Shown: piece after piece, positions 42,138 through 58,456 of the stretch | Layout: every line of letters begins with the position of its first letter | How positions within the stretch are numbered: the stretch's first letter is position 1 | NCBI RefSeq assembly: GCF_016859285.1 | Contig: NC_053404.1 | Span: forward strand, 12,178,105 to 12,242,104 | Direction: 5' to 3' | Source: Xiphias gladius | Lineage: Eukaryota; Chordata; Actinopteri; Istiophoriformes; Xiphiidae | Length of the DNA stretch: 64,000 nucleotides | Translations under genes and position numbers: made by a program | The notes under the pieces: model-generated | What the model was told of the DNA's origin: nothing | Databases searched by the model: none | What the model saw: only the letters and a program-made list of their open reading frames with translations

Positions 42138-42172
<35 letters not shown>

Positions 42173-42592
42173 AAAAAAAAAAAGGACGAAATTACAGTGC
42201 ATGTCTACAAAAAAGAAAAGATTTTTACTGTTTGTACAGTAACATACTGTATACTTCCACAATGACACTAGATAAGGCTGGTGACTACATTATGTAAATA
42301 GTTCATAATTTGATATCTTTTCTGTATGATTTCAAAACTAGTGAAGTAGTATATAGATGTTTGTTTCTTTAAAAAAAAAATAAAAAACAAAAACAAAGTC
42401 AAATAAATCCTTTGTGTAGTATACAGCTTTTTTGTTCCAGAGGAACAATATGGTAAACTTTTGCATTTGCTCAATGCAAGTGCACCAGTCTAGATTCAGT
42501 CTTTTCTTCTTCCTTCCCATTTTCAGCCTCAGTGGTTGTTTCCTCATGCTTGCACGTTTATGTACCCCTGTTCGTTTTGCAAACAGCGCCCC
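41686..42592 (-). other. rdh10: rdh10 3' untranslated region (approximate)
   Basis: Downstream of the rdh10 stop on the minus strand. Minus-strand AATAAA hexamers occur at 41686-41691 and near 41590-41600, either of which could define the 3' end. It contains an AG microsatellite with a poly(A) run at 42140-42183. The end point is not fixed by the sequence. Confidence 0.4.
42140..42183. repeat. (GA)n-poly(A) tract
   Basis: About 14 GA units followed by some 15 A residues, inside the presumed rdh10 3' untranslated region. Confidence 0.95.
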
Positions 42593-42716
42593 CTAGATTC
42601 CATTCTTTGCCTCATTGTTGTTCATGGCCTCCTTTCTTTGAGCTAGGAAGGGGTACATGCACTTGTCAGCACCAAGGAACCGGTACATGCACACAATGGC
42701 CTCGAAAGGCAGGATG
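42593..42716 (-). CDS. rdh10: rdh10 exon 6 (C-terminus)
   Basis: The acceptor TGTTCGCAG leads into [20 protein letters not shown] and then the tail [16 protein letters not shown], ending in TAG. It completes a serine codon split with exon 5. Confidence 0.97.
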
Positions 42717-45700
42717 CTGCGAACACAGGACAGTGATAAGATTATTTTATTATAGAGGTTGAGACCTGATGGAGCAATCAGGGAGAGAAAAACTGAAATG
42801 AGGGGCTGTATAGGAGGAAGAAAGGAAATTAGAATGTAGGCAGAAGCTCACCTTTTCATGAAGTTGACCATATAGACAATGCGAGGTGTACAGATCATGG
42901 GCTGGTCAGTGAGGATAGCCCTCATGGCCTGTTTAACGCAGAACTCTGGCTTCAAAGGAGGCAGAAAAGGCTCAATCTCCTTCCTGAATGGAGAGAAAAG
43001 TACCGTTTTGTTACTGACAGGCTGAAAATTCATAAACCTGTTTTAGTAAATTTGCTTTTAAAAAGTGTCAAAGATTCAGTTTGTTAGGAAGGCCAAATGT
43101 GTTTGAAATCATTCAGAAATCTGGAGTGGAAAGGGTTTTCAGCAGGTCAACTATTTACTTTCAATGAATTTATTCTTTTGGGCATTTAGCCCAGGTGCAC
43201 CTGTTGGTGAGGTTTTCCCCCAGGAAAGTCGCCCTCTTTGTTAAAGCAGAGCACTAACCAGTGGAGTACAAGTGACTTTATAATATGTGTTTAACAAAAC
43301 ACAAACCGTCAGCGGCTGCTTTGAAGTTCAAAAGGTGGTTGTGAGGCAATTTTATATGGTGAAAATTACAGATGACAGTCATCCCAGGTGCAATATAGCT
43401 TTAAATATAAATTTAAAAAGTGCAGGCCTGCACATACAAACAATTACACTGGGCAGTGTGTATTGAAGCTAACCTTATCCTGCAGCCTTTGAACATTCCC
43501 GTGTCGACCAGGTAAGGGCACACTAGAGTCATGTTGATGCCATCTTTCTCTGAGGCCTTCAGCTCATGGCTCAGTGACTCGTGGAACCCAATGGCACCGA
43601 ATTTACTGGCGCAGTAATCCTGAGGGTATAAAGAGAGAACAGTCTAGTCCTGTAAAACTCTGCCCCTGCCCTCACCCAGGAACCACAAAACATTATCAGA
43701 CACGACCCATGACCATGTCTCTCCTTGCTGTTAATACAGCCACAAAAACCCAAGTGAGCCTGTCCGCTGTTCGACGGTTTCATTAACATTCTTCTCCTGT
43801 GCATCAGGAAACTGCTCTGTTTGGTGGGATGGTTTTGATGTGGTGCATCATGGAAATAATCTTTTATTAAAAACAAAAACAAAACAAAAAAAAAAAAAGA
43901 AGAGGCTTGAGCAAACAGATGCACGTCGATAAACATGGGGAGGATAAAGAGATTTGACTGTGCCCACATGACAAGTGAGGGCTTTGGTTCCCTGAAATTA
44001 ATGTGCACAAAATCCCATTCAAGGCATTTACAGAAGCATAATAAGTTAACAAAAACTGGCTACACTTCAGTACCTTTTGAAGGGGTGTTAATTATTATGG
44101 ATGAATGCTTGAAAAAAAAAAACCCACGGATGAAAACACACATTATAGGAAGGAAAACAAAAAACTTTAAATCAATGAAAGCTGCTGTGAGCTGAATACT
44201 GAATGAGCATCAAGTTGTTCACAAAGCAGTGATGAAGATGTCTCTGTCCCTTGGGGAGCTGTCAGCTCATTCTGCCCCTGGGGCCAGAGCCCATTAGGGG
44301 CCCCACACCCCCACTGCTGCAGATAGAGGAATCCATAAGAGGCTCCCCAATGCTCATCTGTGTCCCTTAATTTAATGGGTGGAGGGACAACTAGAGAAAG
44401 GGGGCCTAACCTCCCCCAGCTCAGTGTGCTAGCTGGCATGCTGATGGTTTTGGAGAAAAGCACTGTTTTTGGATGGTGGGAACGATGGGAAGTGTATGTG
44501 TTGCTGTGTATGATACTAACCTCCACTCCAGCTGTGCTGAATAAACCCAAAGAGCTGGCAACCGTCACAATGTGACCATGATTCAGCTCCAGCATCTTGG
44601 GGAGAAACGCCTTGGTGGTCTGGGGGAAGGACAGAAGGGCAAAGAGGAGAGAGAAGAAAAGAAAAAAAAAGGGAAGGTTAGTTCACTTGTGCAGTTTGTC
44701 TGTGCCAAAGCCCTTTGATCCTCTCTGCCTCCCTCTAATTCCCCCTCTCTGTTTCTCCCTCTTCTCCATGGTGATGCAGAGAGAGGGGTCTGAATGGAGA
44801 ATTCATAACAGGCAAAAAAAAAAAAAAAAAAAAAACACCTGAGCACTGGAGGTTCAGCATTTAAATGTACAAGAACGGTTGGACAGTTTGTGGCAGGTGT
44901 GAATAAGATAGGTGAGAAGGAGAAGGATAAGGGTTTTCCCCTCTACGGGTAGTCACTGAACAAGCAGGTGTGTGGTGTGTGCTGCTGTACAATCTGTTCT
45001 TTTCCCACAGAGATCTGGTACCCGTCGTTGGGCATCACTCTAAAGAGTTGGTGACAACACCAATCATAGGCCTCCATTCTGTCAACAGTTCCAACAATAC
45101 AATTCAGCCTATCGTCTAACCCACACAGCCTTGCGCCCTGCCTGAGCAGCAGTCAGAACAATCGAGATGAGGTCTGAGATGAAAGACTTCACTCGATTAC
45201 CACGTAAGAGCCTGAGTGGTTCCACTGGCCTGTCCAATGAGCGTTAGTGAGGTGGTGAGAAGAGCAACACCAAGGAGGCGATTCAGAGAGAGACACTTAG
45301 CGGTTACAGTTGATTAACCTATGGATCCATTCCTCATTCTGCCCGTCTGCTGACTTTGGAGCTGCCATGGACACAGCATGGGCCAATCAGCAGGTGTGAC
45401 ATGTGACGGCAATGATAGGAACTAACCAATCACTCTCCCACTAGGAGGTCTACAGACAACCGGCAGGCCTTTTGTTGTTTTCAGTGCTAGATCTATTCAA
45501 GTCAGATGTGCGCTGCCATAGTGAAGAACAATACATATAGCCTAAAAGACTCTTTAAATGTCACGGAGGTTACAAAACCCTGAGGGTGCCTTTATATTAC
45601 AACATGAGAATCCCAATAGTGCTGAAAGATTTAGTTGACAAATTGATTATTGTTTGTGGAACAGAATTAATCACTGGCCATTTTAACAAATACCCCTCTT

Positions 45701-47384
45701 TTGCGGGCCACAATGTGTAATATAAAATGTAAATTGTGGTACATAGCAATTTTAAGATATCACTTTGGGCTTTGGAAAACTGGGGTTAGCATTTATCATT
45801 ACTTTTGACAGTTTCATTCCTAGTTTCCAATATTTCTGTGGTTATATAAATGAAAGGTAACAGTTTCATTGGTTGCTACAGTGCAAGTGTAAGCCTAGCC
45901 AGAGAAATGATTCAGCCTCCTTTGTAAACATTTGCTTGAGAGGAGCACAGAGCCAGAGAGAGCATGGTACCAGGTAGTACAGCCATGAAACCACTGGCAG
46001 GGGAGGAAAAGCCTCATTAAAACTTTATCCAGAGACTAAATGCGTCAGACCTACTGACTTCTAATGCAACCTCTGTTCGGCTTTACATTTTTCCTCATTG
46101 TTTTGATAGGTATATAAAAAACTTGAAACAATAGGTCAAATCTATGCAGAGGAAGGCTGGTTTAAGGAAGATGACTTCATTGTTCTGGAGTTCATTCTAT
46201 AGCCAGGTACAGTATAACTGATCTGACTAAGCTCCAAACATCTGATCATCCAGGACATGAATTTTGAAGTTGGTGCAATATTCAACTCAATGATGGGGCC
46301 CATAGAGAGGGAGCAAAATATCATGAGGCTTCGGTGAGCCAGAATGGCAGCGGTACGAGGGAGGGAGTTGCGTGCAAATTAAGCATTACCTTAAGATATG
46401 CCCATACCTGGCTTGAGCCAAAGTTCCCCACTCCCACAACAACTTTCAAAGAGACAGGAATGACTTGATCTGGCACAATACTCTAGGACTAAAGCCAACA
46501 CTCAGATACAACCGGATAAATTTTGCTGAGTTCTGACAATAACAAACTGATGGAGGAAAGGCTTATTCCCTCAGCTGGAGGACGGGGCTAAACGTGACCA
46601 ACTGTCTAGTCTCTCCCACCCTCCAGCGATGTCCTGCTTTCTCATGGCAGCTCTGGCATGTGGGTATGACCCCCGCTGACCTCTCAGACACAAAATGTGT
46701 GAAGACAACCAGGGGCTCGTGTCTTACATCAGAGCTGCTGTAATTGGGTCTCAACGCTCCCTTGTTCCGCTAAATTACCCGCTGACACAGCCCGGCCTCC
46801 TTGGCCTATGTGGGGGTGCCCTGCCCACTGCACCCCCTAATTGGTGTGTGCCCCCAGGACCAGTTTAGCCACACAAAGCTTCTTGCAGCTGGAGTGTCAG
46901 GCTTTATTAGTGCTAGCATCTAACCAACAGGAATATGAACAAAATATTCGCCTTTGCGTAGGACCAGATGGCCATTTAATTGGGCTGACTTCTCCCTGAA
47001 CAAGCAAATGGAGAGAAAAATGCCTCAGCTTAAGAGCTTGTCTGATCCCACAACAGATCATAGAATTTGAGTGCGTTGGGTTGAGTGGTCATCGGGAACG
47101 AAGGATACAAATTGGTCCTGGTGTGGTGTGGTGTGGTGTGCCCTCCCCCCATAGCTTTGTAGCTATAATTGCTATGGATGAATGTTGTATTAGTCATTGA
47201 GTGTAATAAAATATTTTTCATAAGATATCCTAACCTTGGAACTAAATGCAAGGTGGAAAAACAAACTTAAAATTTTAAGTTTGTTTTTCAAAAGAAAATG
47301 GACATTCTTTGGCCCCAACCTCAAATGTTTGTTTTAAATAATAAATAAATTATTTATTAGTAATTATTATTATTATTATTATTA

Positions 47385-47464
<80 letters not shown>

Positions 47465-48425
47465 AATAATAAATAATAATAAATAATAATATTATCATCA
47501 TCATATTATTATTATTAAGTAGCAGCAGCAGCCCTAATCCCATCCCTTGAGATATAAACAGGTACGTGCTAATGGAGAGAGTAGTCATGGCTAGCTATAC
47601 TGAGGGGTACAGGTGCACCAGGCCTGAGGAGGGGCTCCTATAAAACCAAGTAGGACCCTTCTGCCTGGCTGCCTCCTTTCTGTGGCTACAGCAGGAATGC
47701 AGCCTGCAGAACTTGGCTCCTGTCGCCTGGCATCTTGTCAAGCTGATCCACAGACAAGAAACCAATTGTCAGATAAAGTGGGTCAGCAGCAGCTTACCAT
47801 TACCCTCTCGCCTCGCCTGTGGATGGGACGGCACTGGCTTCCATCCTCTTTTCTTTCCTCTGCTCTTTTCCCGCCATGTCACTGTCAAGCGCTCTCTGCT
47901 TTCATGTCATCGCACAAGAGAGGTAGGATTTCCACAAAAGGGGGAACTGCTGCTTATTGTTCATAAACCACCTGTTGGATAACCAGCTCAAGATGCTGAG
48001 GATGATTTCCTTTCATGTCATTCCACTCGACTCACAAATCCTCAAACACAAACTCCGGTGACACTTAGTGTAAATGACTGCACATTCCCCATCCTAACAT
48101 GACTAAAATTGAGCCTCAAAACATCACAAATTGCCAGCTGGACTAATCAAAGCATCAGGCAAATTCAATGTGATGACCCCCTGTCTCATAAAAACCTAAA
48201 GGGAGCGAAGGTCTGAATCATAGCTGTTAGTCCGTGTGTGTGTGTGTCTACATGTCAGAGTGTGTGTTTGTGTGTTTGTCAGAGCCAGATGAACAGAGCT
48301 GGCCTCCGTGACTCCAATGCAGCTGCACCCACTGCCTCCAAATCAGGTTGGGAGGAGTCAGAAGGGCCTGTGGAAAAAGGACAAAAGTAGTGTGGGGTCT
48401 AAACTGGTCTGGCTGGCTGGCTAGC

Positions 48426-48471
<46 letters not shown>

Positions 48472-51400
48472 CTTTCCTGCTCATGTCTCCATCCCTGCCC
48501 TATTCCCACTACACTGTCCAACAAATGAAAACTTACACAAAATAAAAATTCTCTCATTATTCATCTGGTCTCTGGCTTTCCCTTTTTTTGTTTTAAACTC
48601 AAATGGTGCATTTTAGATGTAGGAATGCTTTGAACCTGCTGTCATGTTGCTCTTGAGAAACTGGTTGTTTGGGAAATTTCAATAATTGGCTTGGATTAAG
48701 GCTGGGTGGAGGCTGAGAAGTTTTGCGGGTTGACAATGCTTCTGACACTCCCTGAATGGCCAACATCATTATGATGTTTTGCCAAATGGTGATTCTGGAC
48801 AAGCACAAGATGAACACTCCAAAAAGAATGTATCCCAAGCTATTTGTGTCCACTGCTGAAGCATAAAAATATAGGAAAATAAAAGCTTAATAGCAGCATG
48901 AAAAATGGTGAAGCAAGCAAACTTGCAGACCTGCTTCTGTAAATTGAATAAAAGATCTGAATGGGTCGCCAATTTAATCTCTAACTGTTATATTAAAAGT
49001 CCCCTGATTTTAATATCCCTTTAGTGTCAGTGTTCTGTAAAAAAAGCATTTAACTCACTAAACAGGGTTTAAAATTCCACTTCAAACACTGCATGACCAA
49101 AAGCCCAGACTGTGGCTATTGGTTGAATCATAAGCCACAATTAAGCGATTTTTAAAACTGTTTGACTAGGAAAAACACGAATCAAAGGTTCGTGTAATGC
49201 ACCACCTGCATGCTGTGGGTGACTGTACCGTGTTTGTGTAAGAGAATAAAGTGAACAGGTCTGTTAGTGTAAGCTAACAGACCTTCATCTAGCTTGTGTC
49301 TTTAATGAACTACATCCTCCAAAATGGCTGTCGCCTTTCATTAAGTACTTCTTTCATCTGCCCCCCCCCCAACAACTCCTGAAGAAACCACGCTCTCCAC
49401 AGAATAGAACGCTAACACGCCCCCCCCTCTCTATTAAGAATCCTGAATCTACCACCCAACCACTGGATCCTGACTCCAAATCCTGGATGTAAAAGAATGT
49501 GTAGCTAGCAAGCAGAGAGGCACATGCATAGCTGAATGGTGCATCCATTAAGGAGGAAATGCTCAATTAGTGATCTTCAAATAACTAGTTTCATGGTATC
49601 AGAGAATGCAGTTCTCCGTAAAAAGAAGAGCCTGCAGCCAAAGTTTTAAAGAACATCATTCGCTTCACTTGACACATTGCTTAATATATCGTGTAAATAC
49701 AATCGAAGATGAAATGGTCAATTCAGAGCCATGCAACTAGGTAAAGGACACATCCCCAATCCTTGCAATTCAGTCTACAGCTGGCCTCCAAACCAATTGT
49801 GTAGAGGTCACTACAATTGTCCCAAACATGTGGACATGGCCAAGCAATACAATCAATTCACATTATGGATTTATTTGGGATCGGAAGACAGGGGCTTAAA
49901 TACTTAACCAACTCTCAGTCCCACCAGTGAGGGTGCTCTTCTCAATGGATTTCTAACTGCTGTGGCAGGCTGCAACCATTGTCTTTCCACACCCCCCAAA
50001 AAACACAAACAAAACAAAAAAACCTGCAATAGCTCCGGCCTGGTTTAACACTGCAGCATGAGTTTATCTAAGGTGCAACATATTCACTCCATCAAGTCCA
50101 TGTAACCGTTCAGATGAGAATTCATACTGAAAGGTCCAAGGAACAGAGAATAAAATCTGATACACAAGTTACGCCCTTCCAACAAAATGTGGTGAGCTGA
50201 TCTGAGACAGATCCAACCCACATACAGAACCCCTGCTTCCATCGTGGAAGTCAGATTTGTGCAGATCTGCGCGGCAGAAGAGAGGAGAAGGAGGGGCTGA
50301 CATACCATGGGGATCATCACTGATTGGGGCTGCCAGAGAGCAGCAAAGGCAAGACTTACAAAGCAAAACCCGTGACTTTCCTCTGGCAGAATTAAACTAA
50401 ACTGAGCTGAAATCTGAACACTCAAGGCAACTATTTATGGCCATATTTTCTTGATCCTGGGGGAACACGGGCACACACCTTTGATTCTTGAGTTTGGTAC
50501 ACAGAAGGATAAGATTATGAAAAGGCATGCAAGTCAGACTGGAAACATTCCTGTGAACCTGGAATCCCAGTAAACACATCTGATAACACTGTGCTCATGG
50601 AAACTGAGGCAGCTATAGCAAACCACCAGACTAAGTCCTAATATCCGATATTCACATACAACTCAACTTATTCTGAGTTTACTCTTTTCAGCTAAGTTGA
50701 CAACACTTAATTGCTTGTGCTTCAACTCACCCAGAAGTGTGCGTGGCAGTTGACCACCATGGTGCGCTCGATCAGCTCATCGGGGCACTCCAGAAGGTGA
50801 TGGCCAGAAACGACACCAGCATTGTTGATCAGTATGTCCACCTCGCCCACCTCTCGACGCACCTTCTCAGCAGTAGAATACACACTCTCCCGCTTTCCAA
50901 CGTCACACACATAAGTGTAGACCTGTGGCTGAAAAGGAGGGACCTCCTCTACCCCTCCAACAGATCCTGCAGGAGAAAAGAGATGGAAACAATCGTTTAA
51001 AAAAAAAAAAAAAGAAGATCATTGAAAAAGCAAGTTATAGTAACTAATAAATCTGTATTAAGCAAAATTAGATGGACATTTAAAAATATTGGTGATTTTG
51101 TTAGTCTGCAAAAACAAATTATTCAGTCACTTTACTGCTAAGTGTTGAACACTTTTGGAAATATTAGGAGACCACCTGAACAGGTACTTAGAAGTCGGAC
51201 TTGTTTGAAAATCTGAGATTGAACAAAGATGCCTGTAAGGCAACATTGTCCACGTATGTCCACGAACTTGCAATGTTCATTGTGTGTCTGTTGAAACACT
51301 ACCTACGATAAGACTGTGGCTTGTATCACTGAAATGTAATTCGCCACACCAGAAACCAAACAGAATGCGACTTTAGACAACCGATTTCGCTAACCTTGCA

Positions 51401-51748
51401 TAAAACCTGCTGGCATTTGACATCCTAATTGCTGTCAAAAAAAAAAAAAAAATAAAAATTACCGTTTTTGGTTATGGGAGCGTCCAGTTCATGGTAAATC
51501 TGCCGCACCATCTCCGCCGTTTCTTCATTGCTTTGGCTGTTTATGTCCCATAACACCAGTATCGCTCGTCTCCGGGCGAATTCCTTGGCAAAGAGACGCC
51601 CGAGGCCGCTTCCAGCCCCGGTGATCACGCACACCTGTCCTGCCACGCTCTTCTCCTTGGGCCGAACAACCCATTTAGCCCCGGCAGTTACAAAAGCCCA
51701 GAGCACTTTCAAAATGACCACGAAGAACTCCGCAATAATTATCATCAT
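42593..51748 (-). CDS. rdh10: rdh10, retinol dehydrogenase 10 (SDR family), complete
   Basis: Six exons on the minus strand, in transcript order: 51748-51463, 50966-50731, 44619-44521, 43619-43474, 42983-42852 and 42716-42593. They total 1023 nt and code for 340 residues, against 341 in mammals. RDH10 is a membrane-bound short-chain dehydrogenase that oxidises all-trans-retinol to retinal, the first step to retinoic acid. Visible features are an N-terminal hydrophobic anchor (about residues 3-24), the cofactor motif TGAGSGLG (43-50), NNAG (143-146), catalytic Ser197 in VASSLG, the YxxxK pair Tyr209/Lys213, and the C-terminal tail ending NNNEAKNGI as in mammals. All splice sites are GT-AG and all phases close. 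The start could be either of two adjacent ATGs; the second gives 339 residues and looks more like the family. Teleosts often keep rdh10a and rdh10b, and I cannot decide which this is. It is convergent with STAU2 and divergent from rpl7. Confidence 0.97.
42852..42983 (-). CDS. rdh10: rdh10 exon 5
   Basis: It encodes [20 protein letters not shown], then [20 protein letters not shown] and FMK. The donor is GTGAGC and the acceptor CCATTCAG. This is the conserved substrate-side C-terminal region of RDH10. Confidence 0.97.
43474..43619 (-). CDS. rdh10: rdh10 exon 4 (catalytic Tyr/Lys)
   Basis: It opens with [20 protein letters not shown], which holds the YxxxK catalytic pair (Tyr209, Lys213), and continues through [17 protein letters not shown]. 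The donor is GTTAGC. Confidence 0.97.
44521..44619 (-). CDS. rdh10: rdh10 exon 3 (catalytic Ser)
   Basis: 33 codons, phase 0 on both sides, encoding [20 protein letters not shown] and then [13 protein letters not shown]. The second Ser of VASS is the catalytic serine (residue 197). Splice sites are CCCCCAG and GTTAGT. Confidence 0.97.
45610..45800. repeat. Diverged interspersed repeat (TTGATTATTG type)
   Basis: The words GCTGAAAGATTTAGTTGACA, AAATTGATTATTGTTTGTGG and AATCACTGGCCATTTTAACA resemble the same common teleost family as 16915-17230, strongly degenerated. Boundaries are approximate. Confidence 0.35.
47256..47289. repeat. Perfect 34-bp palindrome without spacer
   Basis: GAAAAACAAACTTAAAA is followed at once by its exact reverse complement, centred between 47272 and 47273. 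It sits just upstream of the TTA microsatellite in rdh10 intron 2. Confidence 0.97.
47362..47516. repeat. (TTA)n/(ATA)n microsatellite
   Basis: About 155 bp of ATT/TTA triplets with an internal poly(T) interruption, a switch to AATAAT units and a short CAT run. Confidence 0.97.
48429..48469. repeat. (CA)n microsatellite
   Basis: About 20 uninterrupted CA units in rdh10 intron 2. Confidence 0.97.
50731..50966 (-). CDS. rdh10: rdh10 exon 2 (NNAG motif)
   Basis: The acceptor CTCCTGCAG leads into [14 protein letters not shown], then [15 protein letters not shown], the [20 protein letters not shown] core and ...NCHAHFW. The donor is GTGAGT. The Val-Gly-rich linker at its start is the least conserved part of the protein. 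Confidence 0.97.
51463..51748 (-). CDS. rdh10: rdh10 exon 1 (membrane anchor and cofactor motif)
   Basis: It starts [20 protein letters not shown], a hydrophobic anchor followed by the basic RPKEK stretch, then [19 protein letters not shown] and LVLWDIN, the NAD(P)-binding Rossmann start. The donor GTAATT follows the first base of a Gly codon. The start was chosen by match to the RDH10 N-terminus; an in-frame ATG at 51937 lies upstream but does not fit the family. Confidence 0.96.
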
Positions 51749-52140
51749 CTTGACCAAACTCTCGGTCAATTCAAGTAAGCTGCAGAAGACGCGCAGAAAA
51801 TGTTTCCCTCTTGCAACCTGTTTGCAGAGGATAAAAGTAGGGTTAAACCGACAAACTTGGATCACAGTGCAGGCAGGAAACGCTAACAACGCTCTTACAC
51901 AAAAGTGGCGAAAAAGGCGCAAGCAGGACCACAACATAAGAGTGAAAAGAGAGTTCAGATGCTGCTCAGTCAGAGTCCAGTTGCCACTACAACACACGGC
52001 CGCAGCGAGTTATGAGCAGCTACTATGGACTGTGCCTCCTACTTCCTCTGCTGCTCCTCCACTCATCTCATCCCCAACCGCATCTCACTCGCTATTTATT
52101 CGGTCCACCCATCAACGCCGGACCCAATAGGACGGAGATT
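51749..52140 (-). promoter_or_regulatory. rdh10: rdh10 5' untranslated region and proximal promoter
   Basis: On the minus strand a TATA-like AATAAATAG lies at about 52092-52100, with an inverted CCAAT box (ATTGG on the gene strand) at 52124-52128 some 25 bp further upstream. This would place the start of transcription near 52060-52070 and give a 5' leader of roughly 300 nt. The elements are motif matches only. I saw no clear retinoic acid response element (DR5). Confidence 0.4.
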
Positions 52141-53990
52141 TGAGCGCCTGTTAGAATGAAGCGTCTGGTCCACACACCACACTCAGAGGTGATGTAACCT
52201 GAAGGATTTTACCTAACACTAATTTGGTGCGATTTTTTTTCCTATTGACTATCCCTATGGAAGATCGGAGGTTAAGCGTTCATATCCTTTAAAAATTGTT
52301 GCTTCTTTATGTTTGAGCTTTTGCTCTTTTAAAAACAGATATTTGTAATAAGAAATTTTAAAAATAAGATATACAAAAAAAGAATGTCAGATTTAAGATC
52401 CTATTGGTTTTGATTTATTAAATGAGTTATTTTGTCTTAATCCTTATTTTTTTTTTTTTTTATTATGAATAGGATTGGGATTAGGGTTTTAGGAACATTT
52501 AATAATTAGATGATTATACCAGCACTGAGGTTTTTCCCAACACGAAATGCAGATTTCAAACCATCGTTATTCCTTAAGGAATATCCCGACTTTGTCATTG
52601 AACTGTTGTTGATAACATCTACTGAATTTAAATGAGAAGTAGTCTAAGCCATATTACAGCTATTTAGTGGCAATGATCCACTGCGATCTGTTCATTGCGG
52701 AAAGTGAAAGTGGCTCGATAATTTGGGCTACTCACACATACAGATGTAAAAAAAAAAACAATAGAAACCCATACATATGTCTACGCGCAATTGTTTTCTT
52801 CCTAGTGAAGCAAATGCAAACTCACGTCAGATGGAAGTTCCGTCTCCGAGAACATGTGGTTCATCATAAATGCGTTTTTCATCGGTTTACACCATTTTTG
52901 GTTTCTTCTTTAACGTACGAATTATGCAACGTCTCGCTGCAGCCTTTGAGATGTGTATCCCCATGTTTGGTGGGCGTGTTTTTTCATGTCCTTTACTAAT
53001 ATAGGCTAATACCAAAATGTGAATATCGCATTCAGTGAAAGTCCTGCATTTACATTTTCCCCAGAAAAATACCCACGTAACACAGCAACATGTATATTAA
53101 AAGTAAAACTAAATCTACTTATTCTGATGTTCCCTCACAGAGCATTCAATCATTGACGGGTATTCCCGTAGAGTAGTTTGATATACTGTAGCTCTACTTA
53201 GGTCTGTAGGCTCATATTCTTCACATGGTAAACATTTGATTTTTCCTTATATAAATATTTGCATTACATTTTGCAAAGAAGAGAGAAGTAAGCTATAAAA
53301 CTAAAATCACTCAAGTAAAAGTTTGGCAAAACTGTATACAGGCCTCACTTTTGAATCAAAAACAAATGTGCATCTTTAACAGATATATTTGGCCTTTAAA
53401 TTAAATATGGCGTTTAAAGCCAGTCTAAAACACTTGTTTTGGTTGTTTTCATAACCTCACTGTGCATCACACTTCTTGCGTTTCCCACCATTACGGTGTT
53501 CTTAATTCCACTGAGATCCAGGGGATCCAACGGAGAGGTCAGCAAAGGAAACTCTCCCCTTTGATCTTGGCCTGCAAAATGAAGCTTTTGCTCCCTCTGC
53601 CGGGTCAGCGAGTGCATAACCATCACCTGTAGCATAGAAATTGGAAAGGTTAGCGTGTCAAACGTGCATGAAACCATCTTACGTTCATAACAATAACACA
53701 TTTTTGCCGAGGATATGCTTATGAGTGAAAATTAAAAGTTATCTTTACGTTAAATTTACAGTGTTGTTGAACATTTAATATCACTATCCAAATTTAAAAA
53801 ATGTACCGAGATATGACACACTACATTTAGGGGCAATTTAACCAACAGCAGTACAAGAGAACACTACAGCAAATTGATACCATATTGTATCAAAAATACG
53901 ATAACATTCACTTTATAATATTGTTTGGCTTGCTGAAGACACTGATAAGGTAGGCAGTTGGAAGAACAGTCCGTGGAGGTCCTAACTCCT
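52141..53990. other. Intergenic region between divergent rdh10 and rpl7
   Basis: About 1.9 kb of AT-rich DNA with no supported exon. It probably carries upstream regulatory sequence for both genes, but no motif stands out. Confidence 0.6.
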
Positions 53991-54038
53991 TTAACGCGCA
54001 CATGCGCAAAGGAAAAATTCTCTTTCTCGGTGGACGCA
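53991..54038 (+). promoter_or_regulatory. rpl7: rpl7 core promoter with 5' TOP tract
   Basis: The pyrimidine run TTCTCTTTCTC at 54018-54028 lies 10 bp before the ATG, the usual terminal-oligopyrimidine start of vertebrate ribosomal protein mRNAs. This predicts transcription from a C near 54020 and a leader of under 20 nt, with growth-dependent (mTOR-type) translation. Just upstream, GCGCACATGCGCA (53996-54008) resembles an NRF1 site with two extra bases. There is no TATA box. Confidence 0.75.
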
Positions 54039-58086
<4,048 letters not shown>

Positions 58087-58130
58087 GTGAGTTGTAGGAA
58101 CATTCGCAGCTCTTGAAAGTAGGTATGTCA

Positions 58131-58223
58131 GATGTGGTTAATGATGCATATTCTTTTTTCCCCATCTTATCGATTATGGTGAAAACCATCTGAAAATAAG
58201 CCAACAATGTCTGAAACCACATC
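58131..58223 (+). ncRNA. Box C/D-type snoRNA copy D in rpl7 3' UTR intron
   Basis: A perfect 9-bp stem, GATGTGGTT with AACCACATC, encloses ATGATGC and, at 58211-58214, CTGA. The inner block TTTTTTCCCCATCTTATCGA and TATGGTGAAAA is conserved. The box D guide reads AATAAGCCAACAATGT, so only the TAAGCCA part matches copies B and C. It sits in the intron (58087-58456) that splits the 3' untranslated region. Confidence 0.82.
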
Positions 58224-58456
58224 TTAGCCATTAAACTTCAAATCACCCACTAGAGATGCTTGTCTCTGCAAGAGACAGGGGGAAAAGCAATGCAAGGTCA
58301 ATTCTAATTTGGTTCAAACAATTTCAAAAGCTAATGAAATCGCTTAACTGATATGGCAATGATTTTATTCCTAAAGATTTTGAATCATAGGGTCTGGTAA
58401 CAGATAAGTCATTTAGTTTTCAATCTAACAATTTGTTTTGTGTTTTTCTTTTTCAG

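Larger units (their letters stand above)
44620..50730 (-). other. rdh10: rdh10 intron 2, 6.1 kb
   Basis: No further exon or embedded gene could be supported. It holds a diverged interspersed repeat (about 45610-45800), a GGTGT tandem repeat (about 47119-47140), a perfect palindrome (47256-47289), a long TTA microsatellite (47362-47516) and a CA microsatellite (48429-48469). Confidence 0.8.

Noticed and set aside
51749..51997. In-frame upstream extension of rdh10 exon 1, with an ATG at 51937
   Set aside because: The frame is open, but the RDH10 family starts at the hydrophobic M(M)[13 protein letters not shown] segment, and the extension resembles nothing in the family. The tentative TATA-like element places it in the 5' leader.
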